DNA from: Chitinimonas prasina
GTDB taxonomy: Bacteria > Pseudomonadota > Gammaproteobacteria > Burkholderiales > Chitinimonadaceae
DNA length: 64,000 nt
Assembly: GCF_030160395.1 (NCBI RefSeq)
Contig: NZ_BSOG01000001.1
Coordinates: forward strand, 1,536,022 to 1,600,021
Direction of reading: 5' to 3'
A model generated the notes under the pieces. It worked only from the letters and a program-made list of their open reading frames with translations. It was not told the origin of the DNA and did not search any database. Position 1 is the stretch's first letter. Every line of letters starts with the position of its first letter. Shown here one piece after another: positions 38,601-46,760 of this stretch. The translations under genes were made by a program, and so were the position numbers.

Positions 38601-38940
38601 GGGCCAGATCGGGCGAGCCGTTGACCAGTGCTTCCAGGTATTGGGTCAGGCTTTGCGCTGCGTCGGAGACCAGCTTGAGCATGCTGCCGTCGGCTTCGCC
38701 GCGCTCAACCGCGCCGACGGCGACTTCCAGCTCTTCGGCGAAGCGCGAAGCGCCGGACAGGCCGACCATCTCTACTGCACCGCGAACCTGGTGCAGGTGT
38801 GTCTGTGCGAACTTGAGTTCGGCGGCATCAGCCTGATTGGCATATTTGGCCAGACTCTGGCGTGCCTTCTCTAGGGCCTGGTCGATTTCGCCTTTGACCC
38901 AGATCAGCGAACCCAGATCGAATTCGGTGTGCGCGCTCAT
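32668..38940 (-). CDS. chpA: ChpA/PilL-type hybrid histidine kinase of type IV pilus chemosensory system
   Basis: 2090 aa. N-terminal FimL/ChpA-like region with a putative first Hpt (HQVRGA, near residue 50), then Hpt domains with HTLKGSGRMVG (about 655), HTLCGIANTTG (about 917) and HTLKGSARMAG (about 1372). An Ala/Glu/Leu-rich acidic linker of several hundred residues (about 730-1320) surrounds the middle Hpt. The CheA core follows: dimerisation from 1483, H-ATPase with HMLRNAIDHGLETP (about 1672) and GRGIGMDVVK, a CheW-like domain, and a C-terminal receiver with VMLLDVEMPRMDGF (phospho-Asp near 2015). It phosphorylates PilG and PilH in response to PilJ and controls pilus extension/retraction. 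Last gene of pilG-pilH-pilI-pilJ-chpA. Confidence 0.95.
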   Translation of the reverse strand: MSAHTEFDLGSLIWVKGEIDQALEKARQSLAKYANQADAAELKFAQTHLHQVRGAVEMVGLSGASRFAEELEVAVGAVERGEADGSMLKLVSDAAQSLTQYLEALVNGSPDLALKLLPSYRRVRELRGEKYSSGADLFFPPLSATLPANLAAHKLDEAILPTYLKNARSRFEAGLLKWLKGDKHEGGQWMVQALFGVARTQSSNLQRGFWWTAAAMAEGSVDNRAKLDIDQKQLFARLNQQLKRLSESGGKVAERLFRDVLYAVATMETQSVQCAAVRRAFGLNALLPAGALEDDAHQLAAMQVARELKELINQTKDNWARVGGGSSDRLPTFRQQLAEVSKRAISLSIPAFDTLAATLQEVVAGMTAAPNESQALEVATALLLLENALVVFPERSSDFPAQATAMQARLKDGAANAPEVTLLDEVSRRAQERLLMAQVAQEIQTNLGQIEQTLDDFFRDPDTRGELLSTDAPIRQIRGALTILDERDAQVILDACADIVKRCQAEDYTAPAEELEFLAEAFSSLGFYIDALRREEADRGKLIAPWLHQIRGEAPDEIVPTEAEQIAAEFASEPEVELELPMAASLPEAESTPATEPAQAAAPVVSTAVSEAAVDAELLEVYLEEAVEVLDNVNSHLAIIRDQPTNKEALTVIRRGFHTLKGSGRMVGLNQLGEVAWSVEQVMNKWLQDEKRASASLLQLVEQATAGFSIWVDQLKESGTAQVEATAIFTLAEQLKNGQEPEHAAPAAEAPQPVALEAEAEPALDLGFVAEPAAETPIELALPELTSEAPALLELDAAPTTEPAIELSAAPTDEFALDFELDAPPAAAEAEAAEAAVLDFDLGEPEAAPLLPGSIELAHPEEEVEAPELVIGDITISKALFGIFLDEAYRHFATLNDAFIDFSTRGEVRPEFVHAAHTLCGIANTTGFTSLGELGYAIEQALLAYQKAGAEPAQGDYDTLSMAIDKVGVMLGQVGRYETPQDEPQTVAMLTALTNRLKDEAEPLLTLDSKPAPAEFDLTLDLPAPAETVAEAPALEGLTLDLDAPQPTDEVVLEAPAETAEPLDLLLEPEEIHLDLGDLSAPEISAATEAALLEETIEVAAASDADVLDLDISLDEADTPADGLSATADSSDVLDLSLDELALPDVSIDAPVAADEAEVEADLVDLEAELTADEDTPVALVVEELPGAELLSELSLDLTESTPELLAVADEPAELVAPAAELPAEDIDSPLVLDEIAEDVQAIPAAEAMLEAIPLAAVDEAIVLEVAEAEAATPAVEEFVIPTAIFEPLEEETTLATAPTPAEQDGVGSVMHLATPDRLGDIHVKDELDEQLLPIFLEEMQELLPQLSADLRALRGEPNNTETHDSLKRVLHTLKGSARMAGAMRMGEATHNMETRLLNAGEHLSIALLDELDLDFDAITELQDRLINGEPEAAAEAEEQADIAAMVAASAASEASRIATAQPGQAARTAPALGLVDPDAGKSSIRVRSDLVDRLVNQAGEVSISRTRIESEMLALKRSLLDLTDNVARLRGQLREIEIQAESQMQSRMAHATDLPDFDPLEFDRFSRLQELTRFMAESVNDVATVQHNLLKNLDESSAALTQQARMTRDLQQELMRVRMVPFSSVSERLYRLVRQTGKETSKKVNLELRGGRAEIDRGVLEKMVSPFEHMLRNAIDHGLETPDQRLAKGKNEFGEIVVEARQEGNELVLVLRDDGAGLDIERIRQKGVEKGLIEAGGEYTDAHIMGLIFEAGFSTASAVTQLSGRGIGMDVVKSEIEDLGGRVEVTSEAGRGTTFTIHLPLTLAVTQAVLVKVAGKLYAIPSVMVEQVQELKVDPLNQLYQRHQAEWQGNVYPFHYLPRLLGDYDSQPEQKRYNTIMLLRSGISRIAVHVDELVKNQEVVVKNIGPQLVRVAGIAGATVLGNGEIVLIINPLALLQRRAEAPVADFDAAMAASAPAPEEILQIAPLVMVVDDSLTVRKITGRLLAREGYQVETAKDGVDALQKLQDIRPAVMLLDVEMPRMDGFELTRNLRLNADTRDIPIIMITSRTADKHKNYAFELGVNAFLGKPYQEDELLEHIRRLIGEEQPTA

Positions 38941-39146
38941 CGATGTTGTGTTTCCGCGTTGCGGGGCCGCCCTGCTCCTGGTCTAGCGAAGATGGATGGC
39001 TGGCGCGTAACGGACCGCCATAGGGGCGGGCCTGGTGTCATCGCGCGGGCGCCATGTCTTGGCATGAATGAGCTTGGGGCGTTCCCCTTTATGGCTTGAG
39101 AGCTATAGGGCCACCACGGCAATCTGCCGTTGCAGCCCTTGCCGAA

Positions 39147-41375
39147 TCAGAGTTTGAAGCCCGCAACCGAACCCTTCAGTTCGGCTGCCAGACCAGTCAG
39201 CTGACCAATCTGCACGGCAGTCTGCTTGGTACCGGCAGTGGTCTGCTCGGTAATGCGCAAAATGTCCTGCATCGATACGGCCACCTTGTCGGCCAGTTGC
39301 TGCTGCGACTGGCTGGCCTTGGCGATGGTCTCGATCAGACCGGCCAGTTCGTTCGACACCTGGCCGATCTCGGTCAGCGCCTGACCTGCGGCGTCGGACA
39401 GCTTGGCACCTTCCACCACACCCTGGGTGGAGATTTCCATGGCGGCCACGGCATCGTGGGTATCGGCCTGAATGGTCTTTACAATCGCGCCGATCTGCTT
39501 GGTAGCTTCACCCGAGCGTTCGGCCAGTCGCTGCACTTCTTCGGCCACCACCGTGAAGCCTCGACCGGCTTCACCGGCGGAAGCGGCCTGGATGGCTGCG
39601 TTCAGGGCCAGCACGTTGGTCTGCTCGGTAATGTCGGAAATCAGTTCCACGATTTCACCGATCTCCTGCGAGCTTTCACCCAGCCGCTTGATACGCTTGG
39701 CGGTCTCCTGGATCTGTTCGCGGATTTCGTTCATGCCCTTGATCTGGTTCTGCACCGCATCGGCGCCCTTGTTGGCGGCATCCAGTGACTGGCGCGCCAC
39801 ACGGGCGGATTCGACGGTGGTACCGGACACGTCGTTGATCGAGCGGGCAATGTTCTGCACCACTTCGTTGGTCTCGACGATTTCTTCGGACTGACGCTGG
39901 GCGGCTTGCAGCAGTTCGCCCGAAATGGCCTGGGCTTGCTGGGATGCCGCCGTCACCTGGTCGGTGGCGCGGTTAATACCGATAATCAGGCTGCGCAGCT
40001 CGTCGATGGTGTAGTTCATCGAGTCGGCGATAGCGCCCGTCAGGTCTTCGGTCACCGAGGCGCGTACCGTCAGGTCACCGTCGGCAAGATCGGACATTTC
40101 GTTCAGCAGCCGCAGAATGGCTTCCTGGTTACGCTTGTTTTCGGCTTCGATCTCGGACCGGCGACGCTGCGATTCGGAGTTGTACACCCGCACCAGACCA
40201 AACAGGGCCGCCAGTGCCAGCAGCGCGAACACGACTTCCAGGATGATGGGCAGTATGCCGCCAGCCGATTGCTCGTAGGCTGCGGTCAACTTCTTGGCAT
40301 CCTGCAGCAGGTTTTCACTTTCCTTGTAGGTGGTCTGGTTTGCCAGACGGGTGTTCACCAGGTTCTGCATGTTGCGGGAGAAGGCGCCCACCACCGTTTC
40401 GAAGTCCTTGAACATGTCGCGGATTTCGGCCAGCTTTTCCTTCACCTCAGGGTTGCCGGCAGGCTGGATGCGCAGCTCCTCGCTACCCTCGATCATGCCT
40501 TGCAGGGTGTCGCGGAAGGTGTTGGTGTCCTTGCCCAGCAGGAAGACCACTTCCGGGTTGATGATTTCACCGGCCAACATGGCGTTGGCGTTCTTGGCCA
40601 TGCGCTGCGACAGCATCACCTGCTGGTTGGCCAGTTCGATCTCGTGTCCAGGGGCGTTCGATTCGCTCAGCAGTGATACCAGCTGCTGGGTCAGTTCCAG
40701 CAGCTTGGCATCGTTGCGGTTGATCGAACTCACGTTCTTGGTCACTGCCACCAAGGTTTCACGCTGCTTGAGGATGGTCTCAATCGTGGGTTTCTTGGGG
40801 TTGGGGCGGAAGTTGTTGTCCCAGTTCTTTTTGATCTTGCCCAGGATCTCGGCGGCATCGCCACCGGATGCTGGCAGGCCATCGCCACCATTGATCAGGC
40901 GGTTCAGATCCTTGTCGAAGTCGTTATAGGCTTCGGTCAGCAGGGGGAAAGCATCGGCATTACCCTGGATGGCCTGGGCGGACGCACGGGCCATACGCTG
41001 CGAAAGCATCTGCATTTCGGTGGAGGTGGCTCGGTAGATGGCGTCATGGCCGGAGGAACGCACCATCAGGGCCACGGTGGTGGCAAAGGCCAGGATGGAG
41101 ATCCCCATGACCCAGAAGCAGATTTCGATCTGGCGGCGTATGGGGAGATGGCCGATCAGCGGCAGTGGTCGCGCTGCACCACCGTCCGCCTGGGGCCGGA
41201 TACGGTCCAGTATGGACACTGTGCGCAAGGGATCGTAAGCCTTCTCGGCCTTGTCACCGCCGGACTGACCCTTGTTGCGTCCGAACGCACGCATCAGCGT
41301 ATCGGTAAAACCGCTGCGCGGTGCCGAGCCGGCTTGGGTATTACCGCCCGATTTCGTTTTATCCTGCAGCGCCAT
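39147..41375 (-). CDS. pilJ: Type IV pilus chemoreceptor PilJ (methyl-accepting chemotaxis protein)
   Basis: 742 aa. A cytoplasmic basic N-terminus, TM1 (about 85-107, [20 protein letters not shown]), a periplasmic part with two PilJ-type four-helix modules each carrying MLSQRMAxxA, TM2 (about 365-390), then HAMP-like region ([20 protein letters not shown]) and the signalling hairpin [20 protein letters not shown] followed by [19 protein letters not shown]. Senses an unknown pilus- or surface-related signal and controls ChpA. No CheR (PilK) or CheB (ChpB) gene is in the operon. A strong hairpin separates it from pilI. Confidence 0.96.
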   Translation of the reverse strand: MALQDKTKSGGNTQAGSAPRSGFTDTLMRAFGRNKGQSGGDKAEKAYDPLRTVSILDRIRPQADGGAARPLPLIGHLPIRRQIEICFWVMGISILAFATTVALMVRSSGHDAIYRATSTEMQMLSQRMARASAQAIQGNADAFPLLTEAYNDFDKDLNRLINGGDGLPASGGDAAEILGKIKKNWDNNFRPNPKKPTIETILKQRETLVAVTKNVSSINRNDAKLLELTQQLVSLLSESNAPGHEIELANQQVMLSQRMAKNANAMLAGEIINPEVVFLLGKDTNTFRDTLQGMIEGSEELRIQPAGNPEVKEKLAEIRDMFKDFETVVGAFSRNMQNLVNTRLANQTTYKESENLLQDAKKLTAAYEQSAGGILPIILEVVFALLALAALFGLVRVYNSESQRRRSEIEAENKRNQEAILRLLNEMSDLADGDLTVRASVTEDLTGAIADSMNYTIDELRSLIIGINRATDQVTAASQQAQAISGELLQAAQRQSEEIVETNEVVQNIARSINDVSGTTVESARVARQSLDAANKGADAVQNQIKGMNEIREQIQETAKRIKRLGESSQEIGEIVELISDITEQTNVLALNAAIQAASAGEAGRGFTVVAEEVQRLAERSGEATKQIGAIVKTIQADTHDAVAAMEISTQGVVEGAKLSDAAGQALTEIGQVSNELAGLIETIAKASQSQQQLADKVAVSMQDILRITEQTTAGTKQTAVQIGQLTGLAAELKGSVAGFKL

Positions 41376-41456
41376 ATTCGCTTATCTCCCTGTTGCTTAT
41401 CTCTGCGGGCCGAGCCGGCCAGATTGTTGCAAATACTCAGTTCTTAATTGCGGTAA

Positions 41457-41488
41457 TACCGGTACTGGCATTTGCCAGTACCGGTATC
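41457..41488. promoter_or_regulatory. Very stable intercistronic hairpin between pilI and pilJ
   Basis: 15-bp perfect inverted repeat ATACCGGTACTGGCA (41457-41471) and its complement (41474-41488), in practice a 13-bp stem with a 6-nt loop, ending 2 bases from the pilI stop codon. No U-run follows in the direction of transcription (TACCGCAATTAAG), so it looks more like an RNase barrier, partial terminator or processing site than a full terminator. Confidence 0.8.
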
Positions 41489-41490
41489 TG

Positions 41491-42006
41491 TCAGATAGTG
41501 CCAACTTGCAGGAACGGTGCCTGCTGCACCAGTTCGTTGATGCGCATTTCACGCCATTCCCGCCCTTCGCTGTCCCGTCGCGTGGGGCCACACCAGGGTA
41601 CGGCAGGATCGGCCGGAGCGACTTCTTCCATCCCCTGGATATTGCGCAGACCCAGCATGCGGTTGACCAGCAGCGCCGAGTTGACAATATGACGGGGGTG
41701 GATGATGAGCAGGCGGCTGCTCATGCCCAGGTTGACAGGTTCGTCGCCCAGAAAGCCGGGCAGATCGACCACACTGAACAGATTGCCGCGAATATTGGCC
41801 ACGCCCTTGAACCAGCGGCGCGTAAGGGGCACGTCCACCATGCCGGGTACAGGCAGCACTTCGCTGACGTCGGTCAGATCGACCAGCCACGAAGTATCAC
41901 CCACCTGGATGCCGAGCTTGGTGGAGGCGGCGTGCGTGGCAGGCAGCGACTTGAGCCGCGCTACCACGCTTTCCTGGAATTCACGAAGACTGACGCGCTT
42001 GGCCAT
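41491..42006 (-). CDS. pilI: CheW-like adaptor PilI
   Basis: 171 aa CheW-domain protein coupling PilJ to ChpA. Visible CheW features: LGIQVGDTSWLVDLTDVSEV, the receptor/kinase contact PVPGMVDVPLTRRWFKGVANIRGN and LFSVVDLPGFLG, then RLLIIHPRHIVNSALLVNRM. Starts 12 bp after the pilH stop. Confidence 0.94.
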   Translation of the reverse strand: MAKRVSLREFQESVVARLKSLPATHAASTKLGIQVGDTSWLVDLTDVSEVLPVPGMVDVPLTRRWFKGVANIRGNLFSVVDLPGFLGDEPVNLGMSSRLLIIHPRHIVNSALLVNRMLGLRNIQGMEEVAPADPAVPWCGPTRRDSEGREWREMRINELVQQAPFLQVGTI

Positions 42007-42018
42007 GGTTTTCTGAGC

Positions 42019-42384
42019 TTAGCCTAGTGCGGCGATCTGCTTGAGCAGTTCATCCGGGTTGACCGGCTTGACCACATAGCCCTTGGCGCCTTGGCGCTTG
42101 CCCCAGACGATGTCGGTTTCCTGGCCCTTGGAGGTACACATGATGACCGGGATATGGGCAGTGGCATCATCCTTGGTGATGGTGCGGGTCGCCTGGAAGC
42201 CGTTGAGGCCTGGCATCACCACGTCCATCAGGATCAGGTCGGGCATGATGTCCTTGACCCGCGCTACGGCTTCCTCACCGCTTTCCAGGGTCATGACCTG
42301 GAAGCCGTTCTTGGTGAGCAATTCACCGAGGAAGTGACGCTCGGTAGGGGAGTCGTCGACAATCAGAATTTTCTTGATGGTCAT
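42019..42384 (-). CDS. pilH: Response regulator PilH (CheY-like)
   Basis: 121 aa single receiver domain from the ATG at 42384, where MTIKKILIVDDSPTERHF begins as in known PilH; the open frame extends 14 codons further without family resemblance. Phospho-acceptor Asp54 (LILMDVVMPGLNGF), acidic pair DD at 10-11 and Lys106 are present. Believed to work against PilG and favour pilus retraction. Confidence 0.95.
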   Translation of the reverse strand: MTIKKILIVDDSPTERHFLGELLTKNGFQVMTLESGEEAVARVKDIMPDLILMDVVMPGLNGFQATRTITKDDATAHIPVIMCTSKGQETDIVWGKRQGAKGYVVKPVNPDELLKQIAALG

Positions 42385-42409
42385 TTGATTTCTATCCTTG
42401 ACGCCCTTC

Positions 42410-42793
42410 TCAGGCGTGGTTGGCATGTATGCCTACTGCTTGCAGCAGGCTGTCTTTCGTAAACGGCTTGGTCAGGTATTCGTCCGAACCGACCATGCGG
42501 CCCCGGGCGCGGTCAAACAAACCGTCCTTGGAGGACAGCATGATCACCGGCGTCGCCTTGAACTTCGGGTTCTTCTTGATCAACGAGCAGGTTTGATAAC
42601 CGTCCAGCCGCGGCATCATCACGTCGACGAAAATCACGTCGGGATGATGGTCGCTGATCTTGGCCAGCGCGTCGAAGCCGTCTTCCGCCAGGATGACCTC
42701 GCAACCCGCCTGGCCGAGAAATATCTCTGCACTACGGCGTATGGTATTGCTGTCGTCGATCACCATGACCTTGATGCCGGCGAGATTCTGCAT
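42410..42793 (-). CDS. pilG: Response regulator PilG (CheY-like)
   Basis: 127 aa single receiver domain: VMVIDDSNTIRRSAEIFL at the N-terminus, Asp57 in VIFVDVMMPRLDGY, Lys109 in YLTKPF. First gene of the chemosensory operon; in Pseudomonas it promotes pilus extension through PilB and feeds into cAMP signalling. GGAG-like AGGAGACAG just before the ATG. The 140-bp AT-rich stretch before it (42794-42934) must hold the operon promoter, although I cannot name convincing -35/-10 boxes. Confidence 0.95.
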   Translation of the reverse strand: MQNLAGIKVMVIDDSNTIRRSAEIFLGQAGCEVILAEDGFDALAKISDHHPDVIFVDVMMPRLDGYQTCSLIKKNPKFKATPVIMLSSKDGLFDRARGRMVGSDEYLTKPFTKDSLLQAVGIHANHA

Positions 42794-42934
42794 CGGCCTG
42801 TCTCCTGTTGTACCCGCTTTGTAATGAGCTTATGCACCATTACGGCGAAGTCAAACATAGCACAAGAAGCGTCAAACCTCTATGACGAGAGCAAGTTCCA
42901 ATGCGCTTTTGCTTAAAAAAAAGTCAAAACGGGT

Positions 42935-42972
42935 AATAAAAAACCCCGGCCAAAGGGGAGAAGGCCGGGGTT
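42935..42972 (-). terminator. Rho-independent terminator of engB
   Basis: 10-bp stem AACCCCGGCC/GGCCGGGGTT followed on the minus strand by TTTTTTATT. It shields pilG from read-through. A second smaller hairpin GCCCGAC/GTCGGGC (42978-42999) precedes it. Confidence 0.9.
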
Positions 42973-43066
42973 GAAAAGCCCGACGCTCATTGGTCGGGCA
43001 CCCGCTCAGGGAGGGAAAGCGGGAGGCGCGCATAACACCTGTGCGGTGAGAGCGGCGTCTGCCCGA

Positions 43067-43687
43067 TTAAGTTCCCGAGTTGTCTTCTGCCTCTGCCTGG
43101 GCGGCGGCAAACCAGCCTCCCACCACGTTTTCAGCCTCTTCGATGCCGGTTTTCTTGAGGCTGGAGAACAGCTGTACGGTGCACTGCGGCCAGGCTGCAA
43201 GCTTGTCGCGCACGGCGCTCAGGGTTTTGGCCTGTTCCTGTTTTGTCAGCTTGTCGGCCTTGGTCAGCAGCGCGTGGACGGGGCGGCCGGTGGGGATGAA
43301 CCAGTCCAGCATCCGTTCGTCCAGCGGCTTGAGAGGATGGCGTGCATCCATCAGCAATACCAGGCCAATCAGGTTGGGGCGGGTGGCCAGGTACTGGCCC
43401 AGCAGGTGCTCCCAGTGGGCGCGTATGGGTTCAGGCACCTGGGCGTAGCCATAGCCTGGCAGGTCGACCAGGAAGCGGCCCTGGCCGAAGTCGAAATAGT
43501 TGATGTGCTGGGTGCGCCCGGGCGTTTTTGATACAAACGCCAGCCGGTTGTGATCGGCCAGGGTATTGATGGCGCTGGACTTGCCGGCGTTGGAGCGACC
43601 CGCAAAAGCGACCTCGATGCCGCCGCCTGGCAGCATGTGCAGATCGTTGACGGTGGTGTGGAAACGGAGTTGGCGAAACAGCGACAT
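43067..43687 (-). CDS. engB: Ribosome-biogenesis GTPase EngB (YihA/YsxC)
   Basis: 206 aa. P-loop GRSNAGKSS at 30-38, switch region TPGRTQ, G3 DLPGYG, G4 TKADKL. Essential in many bacteria, needed for 50S subunit assembly. Divergent from the cytochrome c4 gene; the start [19 protein letters not shown] is as in Neisseriales homologues. Confidence 0.95.
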   Translation of the reverse strand: MSLFRQLRFHTTVNDLHMLPGGGIEVAFAGRSNAGKSSAINTLADHNRLAFVSKTPGRTQHINYFDFGQGRFLVDLPGYGYAQVPEPIRAHWEHLLGQYLATRPNLIGLVLLMDARHPLKPLDERMLDWFIPTGRPVHALLTKADKLTKQEQAKTLSAVRDKLAAWPQCTVQLFSSLKKTGIEEAENVVGGWFAAAQAEAEDNSGT

Positions 43688-43719
43688 GAGTTAAACTTTT
43701 TTGTTTAGGGCGGCCAACT

Positions 43720-43748
43720 TTGGCGGCGCCTCAAGGTTCGGATAGAAT
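43720..43748 (+). promoter_or_regulatory. Sigma70 promoter of the cytochrome c4 gene
   Basis: -35 TTGGCG (43720-43725), 17-bp spacer, -10 TAGAAT (43743-43748); start near 43755, leaving a 5' leader of about 120 nt before the ATG. Confidence 0.7.
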
Positions 43749-43877
43749 ATCAGGTTTGAATCAATGCCTTGGCGTATGGATGCTTCCCCATCCAGTTTTA
43801 TTCGCACCCTACGCCCTGGTTAGAACAAGTAAAAACGAGCGACTCGCCGCTCACCTCGTCATCAAGGAGTTGTTGCT

Positions 43878-44501
43878 ATGAAGCGTAGCGTGCTGGCTGT
43901 TCTGTTCGGTTGTATGGCCTCTTATGCGGTTGCCGCGGGCGCCCCTGCTGCGGTTGCGCCCAAGGCCGACCCGGCCAAGGGCAAGGCTATCGTCGAAAAA
44001 GTGTGTGCTGCTTGCCACGGTTTGGATGGCAATAGCGCTGCCAGTGCCAACCCCAGCCTGGCGGGTCAGCATCCCGAGTTTCTGTATGCCCAGCTGAGTG
44101 CCTTCAAGAAGGGCGAGCGCAAGAACCCCATCATGCTGGGGCAGGTGGCAACCCTGACCGATGACGACATGCGCAACCTGGCTGCCTACTATGGCGAGCA
44201 GAAGCCCAAGGAGCGCGCTGGTACCGACAAGGCGTTGATGGCGGCGGGCAAGAAGATCTACACCGGTGGTATCGCCGCAACAGGTGTGCCGGCCTGCATG
44301 GCTTGCCACGGCCCCAACGGCGCTGGCATTCCGGTGCAGTATCCGCGCCTGGGTGGTCAGCATGCTGCCTACGTGGTGAGTTCGCTGAACAGCTACAAGG
44401 CCAATACTGATCGCAAGAACGGCATCATGCAGCCTATCGCTGCCAAGTTGTCGGATGCCGAGATGAAAGCTGTTGCCGAGTATATCGCCGGCCTGCGTTA
44501 A
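43878..44501 (+). CDS. Diheme cytochrome c4
   Basis: 207 aa. Signal peptide to about residue 20 (AVA-AGAP), then two similar class I cytochrome c domains with heme motifs CAACH at 43-47 and CMACH at 140-144, and candidate Met ligands in NPIMLGQV and NGIMQPIA. Periplasmic electron carrier between bc1 complex and terminal oxidases. Start ATG is preceded by AAGGAG (43863-43868). Neighbouring resB-ccsA make the System II machinery that attaches its hemes. Confidence 0.96.
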   Translation: MKRSVLAVLFGCMASYAVAAGAPAAVAPKADPAKGKAIVEKVCAACHGLDGNSAASANPSLAGQHPEFLYAQLSAFKKGERKNPIMLGQVATLTDDDMRNLAAYYGEQKPKERAGTDKALMAAGKKIYTGGIAATGVPACMACHGPNGAGIPVQYPRLGGQHAAYVVSSLNSYKANTDRKNGIMQPIAAKLSDAEMKAVAEYIAGLR

Positions 44502-44578
44502 GCCTGACCCAGGGCTGCCACGGCGGGTTCGGGTGGCAGCTTTATCACGGCGGCGGGGAACTTTTCCTGCCTGCATAG

Positions 44579-44607
44579 CCCAAGGGGTGGCCTGGCCACC
44601 CCTTTGG
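44579..44607 (+). terminator. Terminator-like hairpin after cytochrome c4
   Basis: Inverted repeat AAGGGGTGGCC/GGCCACCCCTT followed by TGGTGTGTTTAAAC. Separates the c4 gene from resB. Confidence 0.6.
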
Positions 44608-44726
44608 TGTGTTTAAACGGTGCTGGTCGAGCGGGCGCGCGGTTGTGCCTGTTCGTGGCTGGGCCTCTCCCTGCTGGTGCCAACCGGTGGGGCAACGGGG
44701 TTGTCCCCTACTAGTCGAGAATCGCC

Positions 44727-46760
44727 GTGCGTCGTCTTTCTTTCGGCCGTGCGCTGTACGAGCTGCTCAGCTCCATGCGCTTTGCCATCAGCCTGCTTAC
44801 CCTGCTTGCCATTGCCTCCATCATCGGCACCGTGCTGCAGCAGAACCAGCCCTACACCAGCTACGCCGTCGAGTTCGGTGATTTCTGGTTCCGCCCATTC
44901 GAGTGGCTGGGGCTTTACGATGTCTACCATGCCGGCTGGTTCATCATCATGCTGGGCTTTCTGGTGGGCTCGACCTCGCTGTGCATCTATCGCCACCTGC
45001 CTGGCATATTGCGTGATATCCGCTCCTATCGGGAGCAGGCTGCGCTGAAATCCTTGCGCGCCATGGCGCACCAGCAGGAGATCGCGTTGCAGCAGCCCTT
45101 GGAGGGGGCGCTGACCCAGGCGGAGCAGTGGCTGACGGCCCAGGGTTACCGGCACAAGCGGGTGGTGCGTGACGAGGGTGTCATGCTGGCTGCCAAGAAA
45201 GGCAGCCTGCAGCGTCTGGGCTATCTGTTCGCCCATGCGGCCATCGTGGTGATCTGCATAGGCGGCCTGCTGGATGGCAACCTGCCCCTCAAGCTGCAGA
45301 GCCTGCTGGGCATCAAGGAAGTAGAGACCCGCAATACGGTGCCAGTGAGCGAAATAGGCGAGAAAAGCAAGCTGACCCCCAGCAATCTGTCGTTCCGCGG
45401 GGTGATAGACATGCCCGAGGGGGAGACGCGGGATGTGGCCTGGCTGAATGCCGGGCCTGGCTATTACGTGCAGGAGCTGCCCTTCGCTATCAAGCTCAAC
45501 AAGTTTCATGTCGAACATTACAGCACTGGCCAGCCCAAGTTGTTTGCCAGCGATATCGAGGTGACCAGCAAGGCTAGCGGCAAGGTCACCAAGGGGACGG
45601 TCAAGGTCAACCACCCCTTGATTGTCGATGGCGTGGCCATCTACCAATCCAGTTTTGGCGATGGTGGCTCGCCGCTGAAGCTAGCGGTGTGGGACTGGTT
45701 GGGCGCTGCGCCCAGGCCGCAGGAGCTGGCCGCCGTGTCGTTGGCCAGCCAGGCCTTCCGTTGGGGCGGCCAGCCGCTGACCTTGGAGTTCGGTGAGCTG
45801 CGGCCCTTCAATATCGAGAACCTGGAAGCCGAGCCGGAGATATCGGACTTTGGCCGCCGCATGCAGGATGCTCGCCAGGTCAAGGCCGACAAGAAGGTCA
45901 AGAATGTCGGGCCGTCGATACAGTTCAAGGTGCGCGATGCCCAGGGCCAGGCGGTGGAATACCTGAACTACCTGTCGCCATTTGAGGACGGCGGGCGTTT
46001 CTACCTGATGAGTGGCATGCGGCGTACGGTGGCGGCCCCGTTCGCGTTTGTGCGGATACCGCTGGACGCCGAGTTCAGTCCCCAGGGCTTCATGCAGATC
46101 AGTGCCGTGCTACACGACCCGGCGGCCTGGCCGGAAATCGCCCGCCGTACCGCGGCCAAGGCCGAACGCGATGGCGCCATCAGCCCGGCCTATCGCAAGG
46201 AGTTCGAGCAAAGCCTGGTGTGGGTGCTGCAGCGCTTTGCCGATGGCGGCTTTACCGCCTTGCAAAGTTTTCTGGATGAGCGGGTGCCCAAGGACAAGCA
46301 GGAGGCGGTAGGCCAGACCTATATCAAGCTGCTGCAAGGCGCGGTGCTGGATGCGGCGGATTTGTCGCGCCAGCGGGCCAACCTGGCCCCGGTGGAATTC
46401 AACGACAGTTATTATCGCTTCCTGATGGATAGCCTGGTGGCGGTATCGGCTAGCTTTGATTACGGCCACGGCTTCTATCTGCAGCCGGTAGGCTTTGAGG
46501 AGCGCAAGTCCAGCGGTTTCCAGGTTACCCGCAGCCCAGGCCAGCCATTGGTCTATCTGGGTAGTCTGCTGCTGGTTCTGGGCATATTCTGCATGTTTTA
46601 CATACGCGAGAACCGAATCTGGGTGTGGGCGCAGGAGGGCCGCCTGCTGCTGGCTTTCAGCAGCAACCGCCGTGATGCACAGACCGAGCAGGAATTTGCT
46701 GCGCACAGCGCTGCCCTGAGCAGCCTGGCCAGCACGCACAAGGAAGAACACCATGACTAA
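44727..46760 (+). CDS. resB: Cytochrome c biogenesis protein ResB (Ccs1)
   Basis: 677 aa membrane protein of System II cytochrome c maturation; with CcsA it carries heme across the membrane and keeps apocytochrome thiols reduced. Membrane segments at about 17-40 (FAISLLTLLAIASIIGTVLQ), 70-92 and 165-185 surround a first part, then a large periplasmic domain (KSKLTPSNLSFRG to YYRFLMDSLVAVSASFDYG), and a last helix LVYLGSLLLVLGIFCMFYI before a cytosolic tail. NxPYTSYAVEFGDFWF is family-specific. Overlaps ccsA by 8 bp. Confidence 0.95.
   Translation: MRRLSFGRALYELLSSMRFAISLLTLLAIASIIGTVLQQNQPYTSYAVEFGDFWFRPFEWLGLYDVYHAGWFIIMLGFLVGSTSLCIYRHLPGILRDIRSYREQAALKSLRAMAHQQEIALQQPLEGALTQAEQWLTAQGYRHKRVVRDEGVMLAAKKGSLQRLGYLFAHAAIVVICIGGLLDGNLPLKLQSLLGIKEVETRNTVPVSEIGEKSKLTPSNLSFRGVIDMPEGETRDVAWLNAGPGYYVQELPFAIKLNKFHVEHYSTGQPKLFASDIEVTSKASGKVTKGTVKVNHPLIVDGVAIYQSSFGDGGSPLKLAVWDWLGAAPRPQELAAVSLASQAFRWGGQPLTLEFGELRPFNIENLEAEPEISDFGRRMQDARQVKADKKVKNVGPSIQFKVRDAQGQAVEYLNYLSPFEDGGRFYLMSGMRRTVAAPFAFVRIPLDAEFSPQGFMQISAVLHDPAAWPEIARRTAAKAERDGAISPAYRKEFEQSLVWVLQRFADGGFTALQSFLDERVPKDKQEAVGQTYIKLLQGAVLDAADLSRQRANLAPVEFNDSYYRFLMDSLVAVSASFDYGHGFYLQPVGFEERKSSGFQVTRSPGQPLVYLGSLLLVLGIFCMFYIRENRIWVWAQEGRLLLAFSSNRRDAQTEQEFAAHSAALSSLASTHKEEHHD

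Noticed and set aside
42794..42934. A sigma54 or sigma70 promoter before pilG
   Set aside because: Candidate boxes (TTGACG, TTGCTC, TTGGAAC) lack partners at proper spacing; I cannot support a call.
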